Part shown: positions 11,109-20,366 of the stretch, one piece after another
Layout of the letters: each line of letters begins with the position of its first letter
How positions within the stretch are numbered: position 1 is the first letter of the stretch
Assembly (NCBI RefSeq): GCF_002799155.1
Contig: NZ_NERD01000002.1
Coordinates: 2,542,001 to 2,606,000 of the forward strand
Source: Stenotrophomonas maltophilia
Lineage (GTDB): Bacteria > Pseudomonadota > Gammaproteobacteria > Xanthomonadales > Xanthomonadaceae
Length of the DNA: 64,000 nucleotides
Direction of reading: 5' to 3'
Notes under the pieces: model-generated
What the model saw: only the letters and a program-made list of their open reading frames with translations
The model's database searches: none
Told to the model about the DNA's origin: nothing
Translations under genes and position numbers: made by a program

Positions 11109-11210
11109 GGCGGGGAGGTGTCGGATGGCGGGGTGTCCGCGGCATGGATGCCGCGGCCAAGCCCCCAGGGACGGGTTTACGGCGTCCCCGCCATCCGACA
11201 CCTCCCCGCC
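11109..11210. repeat. Composite inverted repeat with nested hairpin
   Basis: Perfect 25-bp arms at 11109-11133 and 11186-11210 flank 52 bp. Inside, 11137-11145 and 11148-11156 form a second perfect 9-bp stem (CCGCGGCAT/ATGCCGCGG) with a 2-base loop. The arms contain GGTGTCGGATGGCGGGG. I recall similar sequence scattered between genes in Xanthomonadaceae, so this is probably a dispersed repeat and not a unique structure. Confidence 0.7.
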
Positions 11211-11286
11211 TCCCCACGGAACATCCCAGAGCCGCTTTGGCCTTGGCTTTGGCTTTGGCCTCTGCGGGTGCAGGGCGCAGCCCTGC

Positions 11287-11315
11287 AAAGAAAAAGGCCG
11301 CCTTTCGGCGGCCTT
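11287..11315 (-). terminator. Rho-independent terminator of the oxygenase gene
   Basis: On the minus strand a 9-bp stem with AAGGCCGCC and GGCGGCCTT arms (11294-11315) is followed by a T-rich tract (CTTTTTCTTT on that strand). It begins 9 bp after the stop codon at 11325. Confidence 0.85.
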
Positions 11316-11324
11316 CACTACTTA

Positions 11325-12260
11325 TTACTTCAGCTTGATCTCGCGCAGGCGTTCCTCGAGGAAGCCGTGGGCGGTGATCGCCTCCGGGTACCGGCTCGGG
11401 TTCTCCGGGGTGATGCAGGACGGCAGCACGTCGATCAGGAAGTCCGGGTTCGGGTGCAGGAAGAACGGCACCGAGTAGCGCGGCTGGCGGGCCAGCTCAC
11501 CCGGGGGATTGACCACGCGGTGGATGGTCGACGGATACACGTGGTTGGTCAGGCGCTGCAGCATGTCGCCGATGTTGACCACGATGGTGTCCGCATCTGA
11601 CGTAAACGGCACCCACTCGCCTTCATGCGACTGCACTTCCAGGCCCGCGGCGCTGGCGCCGACCAGCAGAGTGATGAAGTTGATGTCGCCGTGGGCACCG
11701 GCACGCACGTTCGGGATATCGTCGGTGGTGATCGGCGGGTAGTGGATCGGGCGCAGGATCGAGTTGCCGAAGTTGGTCTTGTCGGCGAAGAAGTCCTCCG
11801 GCAGGCCGATGTGCAGGGCCAGCGCGGACAGTACGCGAGAGCCCAGATTGTCCAGTGCCTGATACAGGCCGTACCCGCGCTCGCGGAAACCTTCGACCTC
11901 GGTCGGCCACAGGTTCGGTGCCATCACGTCCCGGTACTTCGAGTCATCGGCGATTTCACGACCGATATGCCAGAACTCCTTCAGGTCGAAATGCTTGGAG
12001 CCCTTGGCGGTCTCCACGCCGAACGGAGTGTAGCCGCGGGCCCCGCCACTGCCGGCCACGTGGTACTTGCGCTTGACCTCTTCCGGCAGTGCGAAGAAGG
12101 CCTTGAAGGCGTCGTAGGCCGCGTCGATGTCGGCCTGCGGGATGCCGTGGTTACGGATGCCCGCGAATCCCCATTGGCGGTAGGCCGCGCCCAGCTCGGC
12201 CACGAAGGCCTCGCGGTCGCTGTCGAAACGGGTGATGTCGAGGGTGGGGATCTGGCTCAC
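11325..12260 (-). CDS. 2-oxoglutarate/Fe(II)-dependent oxygenase (isopenicillin N synthase family)
   Basis: A 311-residue non-haem iron dioxygenase of the plant-2OG/isopenicillin-N-synthase-like family. It has the N-terminal domain (IPTLDITRF; WGFAGIRNHGI) and the double-stranded beta-helix core. Probable iron ligands are H190 and D192 (AGAHGDINFITLL) and H247 (STIHRVVNP). The 2OG-binding arginine is in RQPRYSVPFF about ten residues later. The substrate cannot be told from sequence; relatives include gibberellin- and flavonoid-type oxidases and bacterial proteins of unknown role. It has its own terminator and stands alone. Confidence 0.88.
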   Translation of the reverse strand: MSQIPTLDITRFDSDREAFVAELGAAYRQWGFAGIRNHGIPQADIDAAYDAFKAFFALPEEVKRKYHVAGSGGARGYTPFGVETAKGSKHFDLKEFWHIGREIADDSKYRDVMAPNLWPTEVEGFRERGYGLYQALDNLGSRVLSALALHIGLPEDFFADKTNFGNSILRPIHYPPITTDDIPNVRAGAHGDINFITLLVGASAAGLEVQSHEGEWVPFTSDADTIVVNIGDMLQRLTNHVYPSTIHRVVNPPGELARQPRYSVPFFLHPNPDFLIDVLPSCITPENPSRYPEAITAHGFLEERLREIKLK

Positions 12261-12454
12261 AGCGGTTCCTGGCTTGTCGTTGGGTCTGAGGGGGCCAACG
12301 CATTCATGGCCCGCCTGAACATTGTGACAGATCGCCCGGGGGACGCCACTCGATACAAGGAAACAAACCGATACAATGCGCGACCCGCGCGCGTCGTAAC
12401 GCTTTCGTCACGCAGGCGCTCCCTTGTCTCCGCGCTCCCTGAACCCGACCCGCC

Positions 12455-14332
12455 ATGCCCGCAGCTTCCCCTGCCGCCCCCGCCACTGAAGGTTCCGCCC
12501 GGCGCTGGCGCCGACTGGCCTGGTGGTCGCTGTTCATCGCCGGCAACGCGGTACTGGCCGCAGCGATCGCGCTGGGCAACGTGCCGCTGCGTGACAATCC
12601 GGGCGGCGGCGCCGGCCTGGCCTACCTGGCGATTGCCCTGCCCGGCCACCTGCTCGCGTTCGGTGCGCTGGCCGGCCTGCTGCCGTTGCTGCTGGGCCTG
12701 TGGCCGCGCAGCGCGCGCACGCTGAGCGTCAGTGCCGTACTGCTGCAGGGCCTGTGGCTGTGCCTGCTGCTGGTCGACGCCAAGGTCTTCACCCTGTACC
12801 GCTTCCACCTCAACGCCATGGTCGTGAACATGGTGTTCGGCGGCGCCCTGCACGACCAGGTCGCCCTGTCCTGGAAGACCTGGCTGCAGATCGCGCTGCT
12901 GGTCGCTGCGGTCTTCACCGCCGAAGGCCTGCTGGCCTGGGCCTGCTGGAAACTGCTGCCGGCCGCGCCGCGCCGGCGACGGGTACTGCAGGCCTGGGCA
13001 GTGGTCGCGCTGCTGATGGGCGGCGGCCAGGTCGCCACGGCCTACTACGACGCCCGCGGCGACCGCGATGTGATCGCGCAGTGGAACTACCTGCCGTGGG
13101 CGCAACCGATCACCGCCAAGAGCTTCATGCGGCGCCTGGGCGTGGTCAGCCAACAGCAGGCCGGCCTGCCCGACCCGCGCCATGCGCAGCTGCTGTACCC
13201 GCTGCATCCGCTGCGCTGCCAGAGCCCCCATCGCCCCAACGTGCTGATGGTGGTGCTGGAATCGCTGCGCCAAGACGTGCTGACACCGCAGCTGATGCCC
13301 AATACGTCGGCGCTGGCGCAGGACGCGCGCGTGTTCGACCATCATTTCAGCACCGGCAATGCCACCCGCTACGGCCTGTTCGGACTGCTCTACGGCCTGC
13401 CCGGTGGTTACTGGCCAAGCATGCTTGACGAGCAGCGTGGGTCGCAGCTGTTCCAGGTGCTGGGCCAGCAGGGCTACGACCTGCACCTGTACGGCAGCGC
13501 GCCGCTGTACAGCCCGGAATTCGATCGCACCGTCTTCGCCGATGTGCGCGACCAGCTGCACCAGGGGCCATCGGCGCTGAAGTCCGACGGCCGCGACCGC
13601 GCGATCATCAGTGCACTGCAGCAGGACATCCGCGCCAGCCAGGCCGCGCAGCGCCCGTGGTTCGGCTTCGTGTTCCTCGATTCTACCCACGCGCCCTACC
13701 ACATGCCCGCCGGCTACCCGCCAGTGGCGACGCCGATGGCCGCCGACATCGACTTCCTCAAATTCGGCCCGGAGCATGACCCGGCGCCGGAACTCAACCG
13801 CTACCGCACCGCTGTGCACTATGCCGACAGCCTGATCGGCACGCTGCTGGACGATCTGCGCGCACAGGGCCTGGCGGAAGACACCATCGTGCTGGTCACC
13901 GGTGACCATGCCGAAGAGTTCAACGACCTCAAGCTGAATTACTGGGGCCACAACGGCAACTTCTCCGATTACCAGCTGCAGGTTCCGTTCGTGCTGCGCT
14001 GGCCGGGCAAGGCCGCGGGTCACGACGCACGCACCAGCTCGCACGAAGACTGGGTGCCGACACTGATGCGCCACGCACTGGGATGCGAGAACGCACCGAG
14101 TGATTACAGCACCGGCCAGGATCTGCTGGCCGAGCCGCAGGGCCAGCGCGCCCTGGTGGTGGAAAGCTGGTCGCAGCGCGCGATACGCCATGGCGACGCT
14201 ATCTACGTGTTCGACAAGTTCGGCAACGCCACCGCTCTGGGCCTGGACTATCGCCCGCTGCCGCAGCAGGCGCCCGATGCAGCCGCCGTACGCACTGCAT
14301 GGGAAGCACTGACCCGCTTCCGCAACCGCTGA
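12455..14332 (+). CDS. YejM/PbgA (LapC)-like inner-membrane sulfatase-fold protein
   Basis: A 625-residue protein with five predicted membrane segments in residues 1-190 and a periplasmic sulfatase/alkaline-phosphatase-fold domain. It aligns by eye with E. coli YejM: DAKVFTLYRFHLN near residue 108, HFSTGNATRYGLFGLLYG near 298, YSTGQDLL near 552. In enterobacteria YejM controls lipopolysaccharide synthesis through LapB/LpxC, so a related envelope role is likely. Putative metal-site residues E269 (VVLES), T304 (GNATR), D484-H485 (TGDH) and H499 (WGHNG) are present. The E. coli sequence, as I recall it, lacks the DH pair, so this version may be an active phosphohydrolase or transferase. It is the first gene of a three-gene operon; a 20-bp gap separates it from the glycosyltransferase. 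Confidence 0.85.
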   Translation: MPAASPAAPATEGSARRWRRLAWWSLFIAGNAVLAAAIALGNVPLRDNPGGGAGLAYLAIALPGHLLAFGALAGLLPLLLGLWPRSARTLSVSAVLLQGLWLCLLLVDAKVFTLYRFHLNAMVVNMVFGGALHDQVALSWKTWLQIALLVAAVFTAEGLLAWACWKLLPAAPRRRRVLQAWAVVALLMGGGQVATAYYDARGDRDVIAQWNYLPWAQPITAKSFMRRLGVVSQQQAGLPDPRHAQLLYPLHPLRCQSPHRPNVLMVVLESLRQDVLTPQLMPNTSALAQDARVFDHHFSTGNATRYGLFGLLYGLPGGYWPSMLDEQRGSQLFQVLGQQGYDLHLYGSAPLYSPEFDRTVFADVRDQLHQGPSALKSDGRDRAIISALQQDIRASQAAQRPWFGFVFLDSTHAPYHMPAGYPPVATPMAADIDFLKFGPEHDPAPELNRYRTAVHYADSLIGTLLDDLRAQGLAEDTIVLVTGDHAEEFNDLKLNYWGHNGNFSDYQLQVPFVLRWPGKAAGHDARTSSHEDWVPTLMRHALGCENAPSDYSTGQDLLAEPQGQRALVVESWSQRAIRHGDAIYVFDKFGNATALGLDYRPLPQQAPDAAAVRTAWEALTRFRNR

Positions 14333-14352
14333 CCCTCAAGGATCGACCCCGC

Positions 14353-15498
14353 ATGAACCGTCCGCTGCGCATCCTGCACACCGAAGCCGCCAAGGGAATG
14401 GGCGGGCAGGAGATCTACATCTTCCGCCACATGCAGGTGATGCGTGCGCGTGGCCACGAGGTGGCGCTGCTGTGCCAGCCCGAGGCGCGACTGGCCCAGC
14501 TGGCACGCGATGATGGTTTCACCGTGCATACCCTGCGCATGGGCGGCCTGCTGCGCCTGCTGCGCGGCATCTGGTCGGTTTCGCGCCTGGTGCGCCGCGA
14601 GCGCTATGACGTGGTCAACACCACCAGCCGCCGTGATGCGCTGATTGCCGCCGCCGGCGCACGCCTGGGCGGCACGCCGCTGGTGGTGCGCTCGCGCCAC
14701 CTGATGAGCCCGGTCAACTCGCTGCTGACCTATACCGGACTGCCGCACCGGGTGCTGACCGTCAGCGGCTTCGTCAAGCAGTTGCTGGCCGAGCGCGGCA
14801 TTCCGGCCGAGCACATCGGTATCGTGCCGCCGATCGCAGTCCCCCCGCGCTGGAGCGAAATCCGCAAGGCCGATCCCTGGCAGTGCCTGCAGGAGGTACG
14901 CACGGAGGTACGCGCCGAGCTCGGCTTCGGCGAACAGGACATCGTAGTCGGCTGCGTGGCGGTATTGCGCGAACCCAAGGGCCATGCCGACCTGCTGCAG
15001 GCGATGGTACCGCTGTGCAAGACCCATCCGAACCTGCATCTGGTGGTGATCGGCGATGGCCAACCGGTCATGGATCGGCTGCAGGCGCTGCGCGATGAGC
15101 ATGGCCTGCAGCAACAGGTGCATCTGCTCGGCTATCGTGATGGCGCGTGCCGGCTGATGGCCGGTTTGGACATCTTCGCCCTGGCCTCGCACAAGGAGGC
15201 TGCCGGTACCGTCTTCCTGGAGGCCGCCTATGTCGGGGTGCCGATCGTGGCCACGCGCGTGGGAGGCGTGCCGGAGATGGTGGTCGATGGCAGCAATGCG
15301 ATCCTCACCCGGCTGGGCGACAATGCGGCCCTGACAGGCGCCCTGCGCCTGCTGGTGGACGATCCGGAACGGCGGCGGCAGATGGGCCGCGCCGGGTGGG
15401 ACTGGATGCGCAGCGCGCGCCGATTCACCCCCGACGGCCACGGTGAAACCACCGAACACTATTACCACCAGTGGCTGAAGGAGCTGGGACATGGCTGA
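14353..15498 (+). CDS. Glycosyltransferase family 4 protein
   Basis: A 381-residue GT-B fold glycosyltransferase. The N-terminal domain begins ILHTEAAKGMGGQEIYIFRH, with the glycine-rich acceptor-side loop. The C-terminal domain has VAVLREPKGHADLLQAM, a nucleotide-sugar loop VVIGDGQP and the GT4 signature SHKEAAGTVFLEAAYVGVPIVAT, the usual E-x7-E pattern. I choose the ATG at 14353 because upstream in-frame codons overlap the preceding gene. Its stop overlaps the deacetylase gene by 8 bp. It probably adds a sugar to an envelope glycolipid or polysaccharide; donor and acceptor are unknown. Confidence 0.88.
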   Translation: MNRPLRILHTEAAKGMGGQEIYIFRHMQVMRARGHEVALLCQPEARLAQLARDDGFTVHTLRMGGLLRLLRGIWSVSRLVRRERYDVVNTTSRRDALIAAAGARLGGTPLVVRSRHLMSPVNSLLTYTGLPHRVLTVSGFVKQLLAERGIPAEHIGIVPPIAVPPRWSEIRKADPWQCLQEVRTEVRAELGFGEQDIVVGCVAVLREPKGHADLLQAMVPLCKTHPNLHLVVIGDGQPVMDRLQALRDEHGLQQQVHLLGYRDGACRLMAGLDIFALASHKEAAGTVFLEAAYVGVPIVATRVGGVPEMVVDGSNAILTRLGDNAALTGALRLLVDDPERRRQMGRAGWDWMRSARRFTPDGHGETTEHYYHQWLKELGHG

Positions 15499-16348
15499 TA
15501 CCCGAACCGTACCGGTGCTGATGCACCACCACGTCAGTCCGTCGCCGGGCATGATCACCGTGTCGCCGGAGAATTTCGAAAGCCAGATCGCATGGCTGGC
15601 CGGCAACGGCTGGACCTCGCTGACACTGGACCAGTACGCCGGTTTCCTGGCCGGCAAGCCGGTGCCGCGCAAGTCGATCGTGATCACCTTCGACGATGGC
15701 TACCTGGACAACTGGGTGTATGCGCACCCGGTCCTGCAGAAGTACGGCATGCACGCCGTGGTGTTCGTGGTCACCGGCTGGATGGGGGAAGGCCCGGAGC
15801 GGCCCCATGCGGGGCTTGCCGGGGCAATGTTGCCTGCCACGCCGGACCACCGCAGCTGCGAAGCAGCGATCTATGAGCAGAACCGCAGCGACGACGTGAT
15901 GATGCGCTGGAGCGAAGCGCGCGCGGCCATCGCCGCCGGCACCTTCGAAGTGCATTGCCACACCCATACCCACACCCGCTGGCTGCGCCGCGACGATCTG
16001 GACCGCGCACAGCGCCGTGCCGGCCTGAGCCATGACCTGGCAGTGTCGCGCAGCGTCCTGCAGGACAAGCTCGGCGAGGTGTCCGATACGCTGTGCTGGC
16101 CTTACGGCGATTTTGACCAGGACCACATCGAGGTGGCACGCGAGCAGGGGTTCCGCTACCTGCACACCACCCATCCGTTCGGCCGCAACGTGGTAGGCGG
16201 CGATCCGGAACGCATCTACCGCTTCGCGATCCGCAACCGCCCGGCCAGCTGGCTGCGCAAGCGCATCGCGCAGAGCTACAACCCGCTGATCGCACCGCTG
16301 TTCAATGGCTTCAAGGCACGCCAGAAGAAGATGGTGCCGGGGCCGTAA
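15491..16348 (+). CDS. Polysaccharide deacetylase (NodB-type)
   Basis: A 285-residue carbohydrate esterase family 4-like enzyme. VLMHHHVSP, then SIVITFDDGYLDNW (the catalytic Asp and a metal Asp), then VHCHTHTHTRWL (metal His residues) are visible in the expected order. There is no signal peptide. A cytoplasmic or membrane-face role on a lipid-linked sugar would fit its coupling with the glycosyltransferase (8-bp overlap). The convergent neighbour glmM is separated by a strong terminator. Confidence 0.88.
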   Translation: MADTRTVPVLMHHHVSPSPGMITVSPENFESQIAWLAGNGWTSLTLDQYAGFLAGKPVPRKSIVITFDDGYLDNWVYAHPVLQKYGMHAVVFVVTGWMGEGPERPHAGLAGAMLPATPDHRSCEAAIYEQNRSDDVMMRWSEARAAIAAGTFEVHCHTHTHTRWLRRDDLDRAQRRAGLSHDLAVSRSVLQDKLGEVSDTLCWPYGDFDQDHIEVAREQGFRYLHTTHPFGRNVVGGDPERIYRFAIRNRPASWLRKRIAQSYNPLIAPLFNGFKARQKKMVPGP

Positions 16349-16360
16349 GCAGCCCACTGC

Positions 16361-16418
16361 CCTGCCCCTTCAACGAAAACGCCCCGGAATGCCGGGGCGT
16401 TTTCGTTGAAGGGGCAGG
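16361..16418. terminator. Bidirectional terminator between deacetylase gene and glmM
   Basis: Two perfect 27-bp arms (16361-16387 and 16392-16418) face each other across the 4-base loop AATG. The core is a CGCCCCGG/CCGGGGCG stem flanked by AACGAAAA/TTTTCGTT tracts, so it should terminate both strands. It lies between convergent genes that end at 16348 and 16423. Confidence 0.85.
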
Positions 16419-16422
16419 CGTC

Positions 16423-17783
16423 TCAGCTGGCGGCTTCACGTACCGCCGCGGAGAGGCGGTCCAGCGTCTGCTGCATCAGCGCGGCATCATCGGCTTCCAC
16501 CGTGACCCGCACCACCGGCTCGGTACCGGACGGGCGCAGGAATGCACGACCACGGCCAGCCACCGATTGCTGTGCGACGGCCAGCGCGGCCTGCACGCTG
16601 TCGGCCTGCACCGTGGCCTTGGCCGAGACATTGCCCAGCCGCACATTGACCGTCTTCTGCGGCACCCGCACCAGCCCCTTCAGTGCCTGGCGCAGGGTCT
16701 GCCCGCTGTTGCGCAGCGCCACCAGCACCTGCAGCGCACTGACGATACCGTCACCGGTAGTGGCCCGATCCAGGCACAGCAGGTGGCCGGAGGCTTCACC
16801 GCCGAGCACGCCACCGCCTTCGACCAGCGCCTGGTGCACGTAGCGATCACCGACATTGCTGCGCAGGAACGGAATCTGCAGGTCGGCAAATGCCTTCTCA
16901 ACGCCGTAGTTGCTCATCAGCGTGCCGACCACCGGACCATGCAGGCGGCCTTCGTCCTTCCAGGCGCGGGCCAGGATGTACAGCAGGTCATCGCCGTCGA
17001 CCGGATTGCCCTGGTCGTCGGCCATCAGCACGCGGTCGCCATCGCCATCGAAGGCGATGCCGAGATCGGCGCGGGTTTCGCGGACCTTGGCCGCCAGGTT
17101 GTCGATATGGGTGGAGCCAACGCCGGCGTTGATGTTGACGCCGTTGGGCTCGGCACCAATGCCGATCACCTCCGCCCCCAGTTCGCGGAACAGCAGCGGC
17201 GCGATCTGGTAGGTGGCGCCGTGCGCGCAATCCAGCACCAGGCGTACGCCACGCAGGTCGAACGCGCGCGGCACGCTGGCCTTGCAGAACTCGATGTAGC
17301 GGCCGACCGCCTCGCGCGCGCGCGACGCCTTGCCCAGCTTCTCCGATTCAGCGGTGGTGAACGGAACGTCCAGCGCCGCTTCCAGGGCCAGCTCGGTGGC
17401 ATCGTCGAGCTTCTCGCCCAGGGCGGAGAAGAACTTGATGCCGTTGTCGTAATGCGGGTTGTGCGAAGCGCTGATGACGATGCCGGCATCCACGCCCAGC
17501 GTGCGGGTCAGGAACGCCACCGCCGGGGTCGGCATTGGTCCCAGCAGCTGCACGTCGGCACCGGCGGCAACCAGGCCGGCCTCCAGCGCCGCTTCGAACA
17601 TGTAGCCGGAAATGCGGGTGTCCTTGCCGATCACCACGATCGGCCGGCGCCCGTCCTGGCCGCGTTGCGCGACCAGGACACGGCCCAGGGCGTTGCCCAG
17701 GCGCAGCACGAAGTCGGCCGAGATCACGCCCTGGCCGACCCGTCCACGGATGCCATCAGTACCGAAGTACTTGCGGGCCCCCA

Positions 17784-17784
<1 letters not shown>
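16423..17784 (-). CDS. glmM: Phosphoglucosamine mutase
   Basis: Converts glucosamine-6-phosphate to glucosamine-1-phosphate for UDP-GlcNAc, peptidoglycan and LPS synthesis. The protein has 453 residues. Family motifs: [10 protein letters not shown] at the N terminus, phosphoserine loop [13 protein letters not shown] (S107), metal loop DGDGDRV, substrate loop GGEASGH, and the phosphate-binding [11 protein letters not shown]. The start at 17784 overlaps the accD stop (TGATG), so the two are translationally coupled. Upstream in-frame extension would merely overlap accD. Confidence 0.96.
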
Positions 17785-18671
<887 letters not shown>

Positions 18672-18874
18672 TTCCGTTCAGGGCGGCCCAGGGGCCGCAA
18701 AGGCGGACAGTCTAGCTCCGCTTTCCCCGCCCGTGCACCCCCTTGCCAGCCGCGGGGCGGCCGGAAAAAACCATGCTGGGACGTACGTTTAGGTGCTGGA
18801 AGTGCAGGCCACTGGCCGGCAGCCCTTGCGTGCAGGCGGGTATGGAGGATGCCGGCCTACGGCCGGCAGCCTTG
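18672..18874. repeat. accD-trpA intergenic region with GTAG-type palindrome
   Basis: About 200 bp without a gene. A perfect 8-bp stem TGCCGGCC/GGCCGGCA with a 3-base loop (18850-18868) lies just beyond the trpA stop, and a second GGCCACTGGCCGGC fragment lies near 18807. This resembles the short palindromes scattered through the window. There is no T-run, so terminator activity for trpA is uncertain. The accD promoter may lie here. Confidence 0.5.
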
Positions 18875-19684
18875 TTACGCGTCCAGCGCCTGTCGCAGCG
18901 GGGCCAGGAAGGCCCGGGCGCGCTGCGCAGCCTCTTCAGCCGAGCCCGCTTCGGCCAATGCCGCCACCAGCGCGCTGCCTACCACCACGCCATCGGCCTG
19001 GCGGGCCATGGCTGCGGCACTGGCGGCATCCTTGATGCCGAAGCCTGCCACCACCGGCACCGACGCGCGCGCACGCAATGCCTGCAGGCGGGCGCTGGCG
19101 GCTTCGCTGTCCAGGCGCTCGGACGCGCCGGTGACACCGGCAAAGCTGACGTAGTAGAGATAGCCACGGGCCAGCGCCAGCAACTTGTCGGCACGCGCCT
19201 CGCTGGTGGTCGGTGACGCCAGCAGGACCAGGGCCAGGCCGGCCGCATCAAATGCCTGCAGCGCCTCGCCCGCTTCTTCCGGCGGCAGGTCGACCAGCAG
19301 CACGCCGTCCACGCCTGCGTCCACGGCAGCCTTGGCGAAGGCCGCGTAACCATGGATCTCCACCGGGTTCAGGTAGCCCATCAGCACGACCGGAGTCTTC
19401 GCATCGCGCTCGCGGAACTGCGCCACGGCCTGCAGCACGTAGCGGCTGCCAGCACCGCGCGCCAGCGCGCGCTCGGAGCTGCGCTGGATGGTCGGGCCAT
19501 CGGCCATCGGGTCGGAGAACGGCACGCCCAGTTCGATCACGTCGGCGCCGGCATCGACCAGTGCGTGCATGACCGGCACCGTGGCTTCCAGCGAGGGATC
19601 ACCGGCTGTGACGAAGGGGATCAGCGCCTTGCGCTGCTGCTCGCGCAGGCGCTGGAAACAGGCATCGAGTCGGGATACAGGCAT
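18875..19684 (-). CDS. trpA: Tryptophan synthase alpha chain
   Basis: Cleaves indole-3-glycerol phosphate to indole and glyceraldehyde 3-phosphate, 269 residues. LIPFVTAGDPS near the N terminus, DVIELGVPFSDPMADGP (catalytic Asp region) and VAGFGIKD are typical. I use the ATG at 19684, 1 bp after the lipoprotein stop, with AAGGA about 10 bases upstream. A TTG at 19702 in the same frame would overlap that gene. It forms an operon with trpB and the intervening lipoprotein gene. Confidence 0.96.
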   Translation of the reverse strand: MPVSRLDACFQRLREQQRKALIPFVTAGDPSLEATVPVMHALVDAGADVIELGVPFSDPMADGPTIQRSSERALARGAGSRYVLQAVAQFRERDAKTPVVLMGYLNPVEIHGYAAFAKAAVDAGVDGVLLVDLPPEEAGEALQAFDAAGLALVLLASPTTSEARADKLLALARGYLYYVSFAGVTGASERLDSEAASARLQALRARASVPVVAGFGIKDAASAAAMARQADGVVVGSALVAALAEAGSAEEAAQRARAFLAPLRQALDA

Positions 19685-19685
19685 C

Positions 19686-20366
19686 TCAGGCACATCCTTC
19701 AATCAGTTCAATCGCATCGCTGGTCCCCCAGTACATCCGGGTGACCTTCCCTTCAAACAATTCAAGGCGAATGCCCAGGTCCGAACCCGGGTCCTGCCAG
19801 GTGAGGTACTCACCTTGGTCACCATCGTAGGCATGCGGGCTGGACACCGGCGGCTTCGGGAATTGGGCCATGGCCTGGGCACGGGTCATGCCGATGCGCA
19901 GGCCGAACGGTCCCGGCTGTTCAACCGGCAGTTCCGGCTCATCGCCCGGCTTCAGATCAAAACGGACCACGCGATCGTCGTCGGTCATCATCGACACGCC
20001 CGGCGGCAGCCCCTTGCCGTCGTAGTACTCGCAGTCGCCTTCGAAGAATTCCTTCGCGCCCTGCGCCTTCCAGGGACCCAGCGCCTTCAGGTCACTCATG
20101 TGCTGGCCAACCAGCACGTCACCGGCATGATCCAGCGCCACCGAAGCCACCGCGGGCGCATCATCGCTACTCGTCCCTTCTTCGGAGGGAGCATCGACAA
20201 TCGGCGCACGCGCCATCGGGTCGAGGTCATCGTTGGCGGCCGACTGCTGTGCCGGCTGCGTGGTGGCCTTGGCGGCCGGTGCCAGTACCGGCGGCTCCGG
20301 CGGCTGGCACGCGGCCAACCCCAGCGCCAGCAGCAGCACGCCACTGTTCCGCAGCAGCGCGCTCAC
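19686..20366 (-). CDS. Predicted lipoprotein between trpB and trpA
   Basis: A 226-residue protein that starts at a GTG overlapping the trpB stop by 3 bases (GTGA). The N terminus is a lipoprotein signal: [17 protein letters not shown] with lipobox LAAC, then a Pro/Ala-rich spacer. The mature part has [27 protein letters not shown]-like segments and [21 protein letters not shown] do not recognise the family. The gene order trpB-lipoprotein-trpA means it is co-translated with tryptophan synthase, but nothing in the protein suggests a role in tryptophan metabolism. A periplasmic or outer-membrane location is expected. Confidence 0.8.
   Translation of the reverse strand: MSALLRNSGVLLLALGLAACQPPEPPVLAPAAKATTQPAQQSAANDDLDPMARAPIVDAPSEEGTSSDDAPAVASVALDHAGDVLVGQHMSDLKALGPWKAQGAKEFFEGDCEYYDGKGLPPGVSMMTDDDRVVRFDLKPGDEPELPVEQPGPFGLRIGMTRAQAMAQFPKPPVSSPHAYDGDQGEYLTWQDPGSDLGIRLELFEGKVTRMYWGTSDAIELIEGCA

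Larger units (their letters stand above)
10527..11286. repeat. Gene-free region filled with hairpins and repeats
   Basis: About 800 bp between tpiA and the oxygenase gene holds no credible gene. Perfect inverted repeats are packed along it: 10758-10769/10771-10782 (12 bp), 10816-10827/10840-10851 (12 bp), 10981-10998/11002-11019 (18 bp, loop GCA), and 11044-11052/11055-11063 (9 bp, GTGTCGACC, followed on the minus-strand side by GTAG). There is also a composite element at 11109-11210. Open frames across it are GC-skewed and low in complexity. The tpiA promoter must be at its left end. Confidence 0.7.

Noticed and set aside
10560-11600. Plus-strand frame of about 346 codons spanning the tpiA-oxygenase gap
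   Set aside because: It runs through hairpins and repeats and into the oxygenase coding region; no ribosome site or motif.
12257-14191. Minus-strand frame of about 644 codons opposite the YejM-like gene
   Set aside because: Gln/Arg/His-rich translation with no motif, opposite a gene with clear homology and neighbours.
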